A DNA stretch of 5,861 nucleotides from Fodinibacter sp035633415 (lineage in GTDB: Bacteria > Actinomycetota > Actinomycetes > Actinomycetales > Dermatophilaceae), in assembly GCA_035633415.1 (NCBI GenBank), contig DASQEZ010000007.1:1-5861 (forward strand), in the 5' to 3' direction. The notes below the pieces were generated by a model that did no database searches, had not been told where the DNA came from, and saw only the letters and a program-made list of their open reading frames with translations. The stretch's first letter is position 1; every line of letters starts with the position of its first letter. Of this stretch, positions 4,131-5,861 are shown piece by piece. The position numbers were made by a program, and so were the translations under genes.

Positions 4131-5861
4131 GTGGTCACATCGCACCAGCGCAGCACGGGGTCGTCCGGCGCCACCGGCACGGGGCTGACTCACCTGGATG
4201 AGGTCGCGTCGACACGTGTGCGCCGGGTCGCCGCAGCGCTTGCGACAACGGGCGGCGCGCGGAGTCGCGGCGAGTGGCTCGACGTCGTCGGCGAGTGCCA
4301 GGCCCTGATCAACACCCTCACTGCGGTGCAGGACGTCGCCATCGCCGAGGCCGCCCGACGCGAGAACGTGTGGTGCGAGGACGGCACGCTCGGCGAGACC
4401 GTGCACGCGCCTGGGCGGGTGAGCCTGGATGCCGCCGACGTCGTCGCCCCGGTGATCGGCGCGTCGCACGCGCAGGCCCAGCGCCGCGTCGAGCAGGCGG
4501 TTCGCCTGGCCGATGGTCGGGTGCCGGTGGAGGCTGACGACCGGTCCTCGCCGGAGGCGAGCGGGTTGGGGCGGCTGCACGAGGCCATGGCTGCCGGGCA
4601 CCTCGACGGCTACCGCGCGGAAGTCGTCGCGTTCGAGCTCGAGGTGGCGCCCGCCGACGTGGCCGACGCCGTCGTCTCGGCACTCGGCCACCACCTCGGC
4701 GACGACGCCGCGACCCTCCGGCGACGCACCCGGGTGCTGCTCTCGCGCATCTCCCCCGACCTGGTGCGCGAGCGCGCGAAGCGGGCCCGCGCCTCGACCG
4801 GGCTGCGCCGGTGGGTGGCCGAGCCCGGCGTCGACGAGTGGCACGGCACCTTCCCGAGCGAGGATGCCGCCGCGGCCTGGGCCGCCATCGACCGGCTGGC
4901 GCACGACCTGGTCGCGGCGGGCACGTGCACCTCGATCGAGCAGGCGCGCGGCAGGGCCCTCACCGAGCTCGTCACGGGCAACGCGACCGTCGACGTGCAG
5001 GTCGTCCTCACCGTCCCGGCCGGCACCCGCCCAGTCCAGGCCGCCGCGGCCGGGGCGGACTCCCCGCCGGCACCGAACGACGTGCAGTCGGCTATCACCT
5101 CTCCCCCGGGCCTGTCCGAGGTGGCGGCGACGAGCGACCCGTACCCGGGGCACGTCGACGACCTCGTCGAGGCACAGGGGGCTCGCCCGTCCGAGCCGCT
5201 GCTGGTGCGCCGCGGCTGGCTGCGCGACCACCTGCCGAAGGGCTCGCCGCCGACCTGCCGCGGCGCCGAGCCACCTCGACGGCTGTTCGTGCCGTGCGAC
5301 CCGCTCACCGGGGCACGGCTCGACCCGGATGACGACCTCTCGACCGACGCCTACCGCCCCGGCGAGCAGCTCGCGGCGCTGGTCCGGGCCCGCGACGGCC
5401 GTTGCCGGTTCCCCGGCTGCTCGGTCGCCGCCCGGTTCTGCGACCTCGACCACGTACGGCCCTGGCCGCTCGGGCACACCGCGGCGCGCAACCTGCTCAC
5501 CCTGTGCCGACGGCATCACCGCATCAAGCAGCGAGCCGGCTGGTGCGTGCGCCTGGCCCCCGACGGGACCGCCACGTGGACCGACCCGACCGGTCGGGTG
5601 CGCGCCACCGCGCCGCTGGACGCCCTGACGTCGCTGGTGCTGGCGTCAGAACGGGCCGACGAGGGCAGCCACCCGGACGACAGGCCCGTCGCAGAGGCCT
5701 GCGCCGCGAGGGTTCGAGCGCAGCCGTCGACGCGTGCGCCCGCCGCCGGGGCCGTCTCGTCGTGGAGCGCCCTCGAGACCCACCTCGAGATCCGCCTCCA
5801 GCACCACCGGCACGCAGACCCCGACCAGCACCTGTGGCTGCCGCCGACCCACCGGCGGTGC
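4131..5861 (+). CDS. DUF222 / 13E12-family HNH endonuclease (3' truncated)
   Basis: The frame starts at GTG 4131 and stays open for 577 codons to the window end, so the stop is missing. Residues about 30-300 form the helical DUF222 region typical of the actinobacterial 13E12-repeat family. A low-complexity Ala/Pro/Ser stretch follows (about 305-345). The HNH nuclease domain spans about 413-470: CRFPGC (Cys425, Cys430), CDLDHVRPW (Cys437, Asp440, His441), Asn454, then LCRRHHRIK (Cys459, His462, His463). His441, Asn454 and His463 are the HNH residues, and the cysteines probably bind structural zinc. More than 100 further residues follow the HNH domain, rich in charged and His residues. HNH enzymes of this type cut DNA; the biological target of this family is unknown. 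An SOS box and promoter stand immediately upstream, predicting induction by DNA damage. Such genes are usually present in several copies per genome. The family call is secure, the role is not. Confidence 0.93.
   Translation, partial: MVTSHQRSTGSSGATGTGLTHLDEVASTRVRRVAAALATTGGARSRGEWLDVVGECQALINTLTAVQDVAIAEAARRENVWCEDGTLGETVHAPGRVSLDAADVVAPVIGASHAQAQRRVEQAVRLADGRVPVEADDRSSPEASGLGRLHEAMAAGHLDGYRAEVVAFELEVAPADVADAVVSALGHHLGDDAATLRRRTRVLLSRISPDLVRERAKRARASTGLRRWVAEPGVDEWHGTFPSEDAAAAWAAIDRLAHDLVAAGTCTSIEQARGRALTELVTGNATVDVQVVLTVPAGTRPVQAAAAGADSPPAPNDVQSAITSPPGLSEVAATSDPYPGHVDDLVEAQGARPSEPLLVRRGWLRDHLPKGSPPTCRGAEPPRRLFVPCDPLTGARLDPDDDLSTDAYRPGEQLAALVRARDGRCRFPGCSVAARFCDLDHVRPWPLGHTAARNLLTLCRRHHRIKQRAGWCVRLAPDGTATWTDPTGRVRATAPLDALTSLVLASERADEGSHPDDRPVAEACAARVRAQPSTRAPAAGAVSSWSALETHLEIRLQHHRHADPDQHLWLPPTHRRC

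Noticed and set aside
2838..5519. An 893-codon open frame on the minus strand spanning the ligase gene, the intergenic region and the antisense of the HNH gene.
   Set aside because: Arg/Gly/Ala-rich sequence with no family motifs. It overlaps three well-supported features in the wrong frame; long stop-free shadows are expected in DNA this GC-rich.
4513..5628. A 371-codon plus-strand open frame inside the HNH gene.
   Set aside because: Low-complexity Arg/Ser/Pro sequence. The frame beginning at 4131 carries the DUF222 pattern and the HNH motif and has a promoter and ribosome site.
1..5861. Search for tRNA or rRNA genes, CRISPR arrays, transposases, integrases and Ku.
   Set aside because: None was seen on either strand by reading the sequence; no spaced direct repeats or recombinase motifs were found.

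Overview
The window is very GC-rich DNA from an actinobacterium. The evidence is an Lsr2 nucleoid protein, the lysS-lsr2 linkage known from actinobacteria such as mycobacteria, a LigD-type ligase/polymerase pair, a DUF222/13E12-family HNH nuclease and an actinobacterial-type SOS box. A member of the Intrasporangiaceae or a related high-GC family is a plausible guess, but nothing here fixes the genus.

Layout. Bases 1-599 hold the 3' third of lysS (lysyl-tRNA synthetase). Four bases later comes a 76-residue single-pass membrane protein (604-834), probably in the same operon. After a less GC-rich 124-base gap comes lsr2 (959-1294), a complete 111-residue xenogeneic silencer. A 10-bp perfect hairpin (1314-1344) separates it from a FhuF-type [2Fe-2S] protein (1351-1929). 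All of these lie on the plus strand. A nested stem-loop (1931-1979) fills the gap to a convergent minus-strand operon. That operon, in transcription order, is an ATP-dependent DNA ligase (3796-2855) whose TGA overlaps the start of a LigD-type polymerase/primase (2862-1981). A divergent 334-base intergenic region follows. It ends in a well-formed LexA/SOS box overlapping a predicted promoter. That promoter drives a plus-strand DUF222-HNH endonuclease gene (4131 onward), which is still open at the window end after 577 codons.

How the genes relate. The left part is housekeeping: translation and chromosome organisation. The right part is a DNA-break and damage module: a two-gene ligase plus polymerase unit resembling LigD split into separate proteins, or the LigC/Prim-PolC pair, back to back with an HNH nuclease that appears to be under SOS control. 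No Ku and no 3'-phosphoesterase domain are encoded here. The features worth a second look are the SOS box, a Gln in place of the usual His in the polymerase motif, the lsr2-fhuF hairpin, and an apparent break of the lysS-lsr2-clpC gene order. I do not see a clearly unprecedented system; every main gene belongs to a recognisable family.
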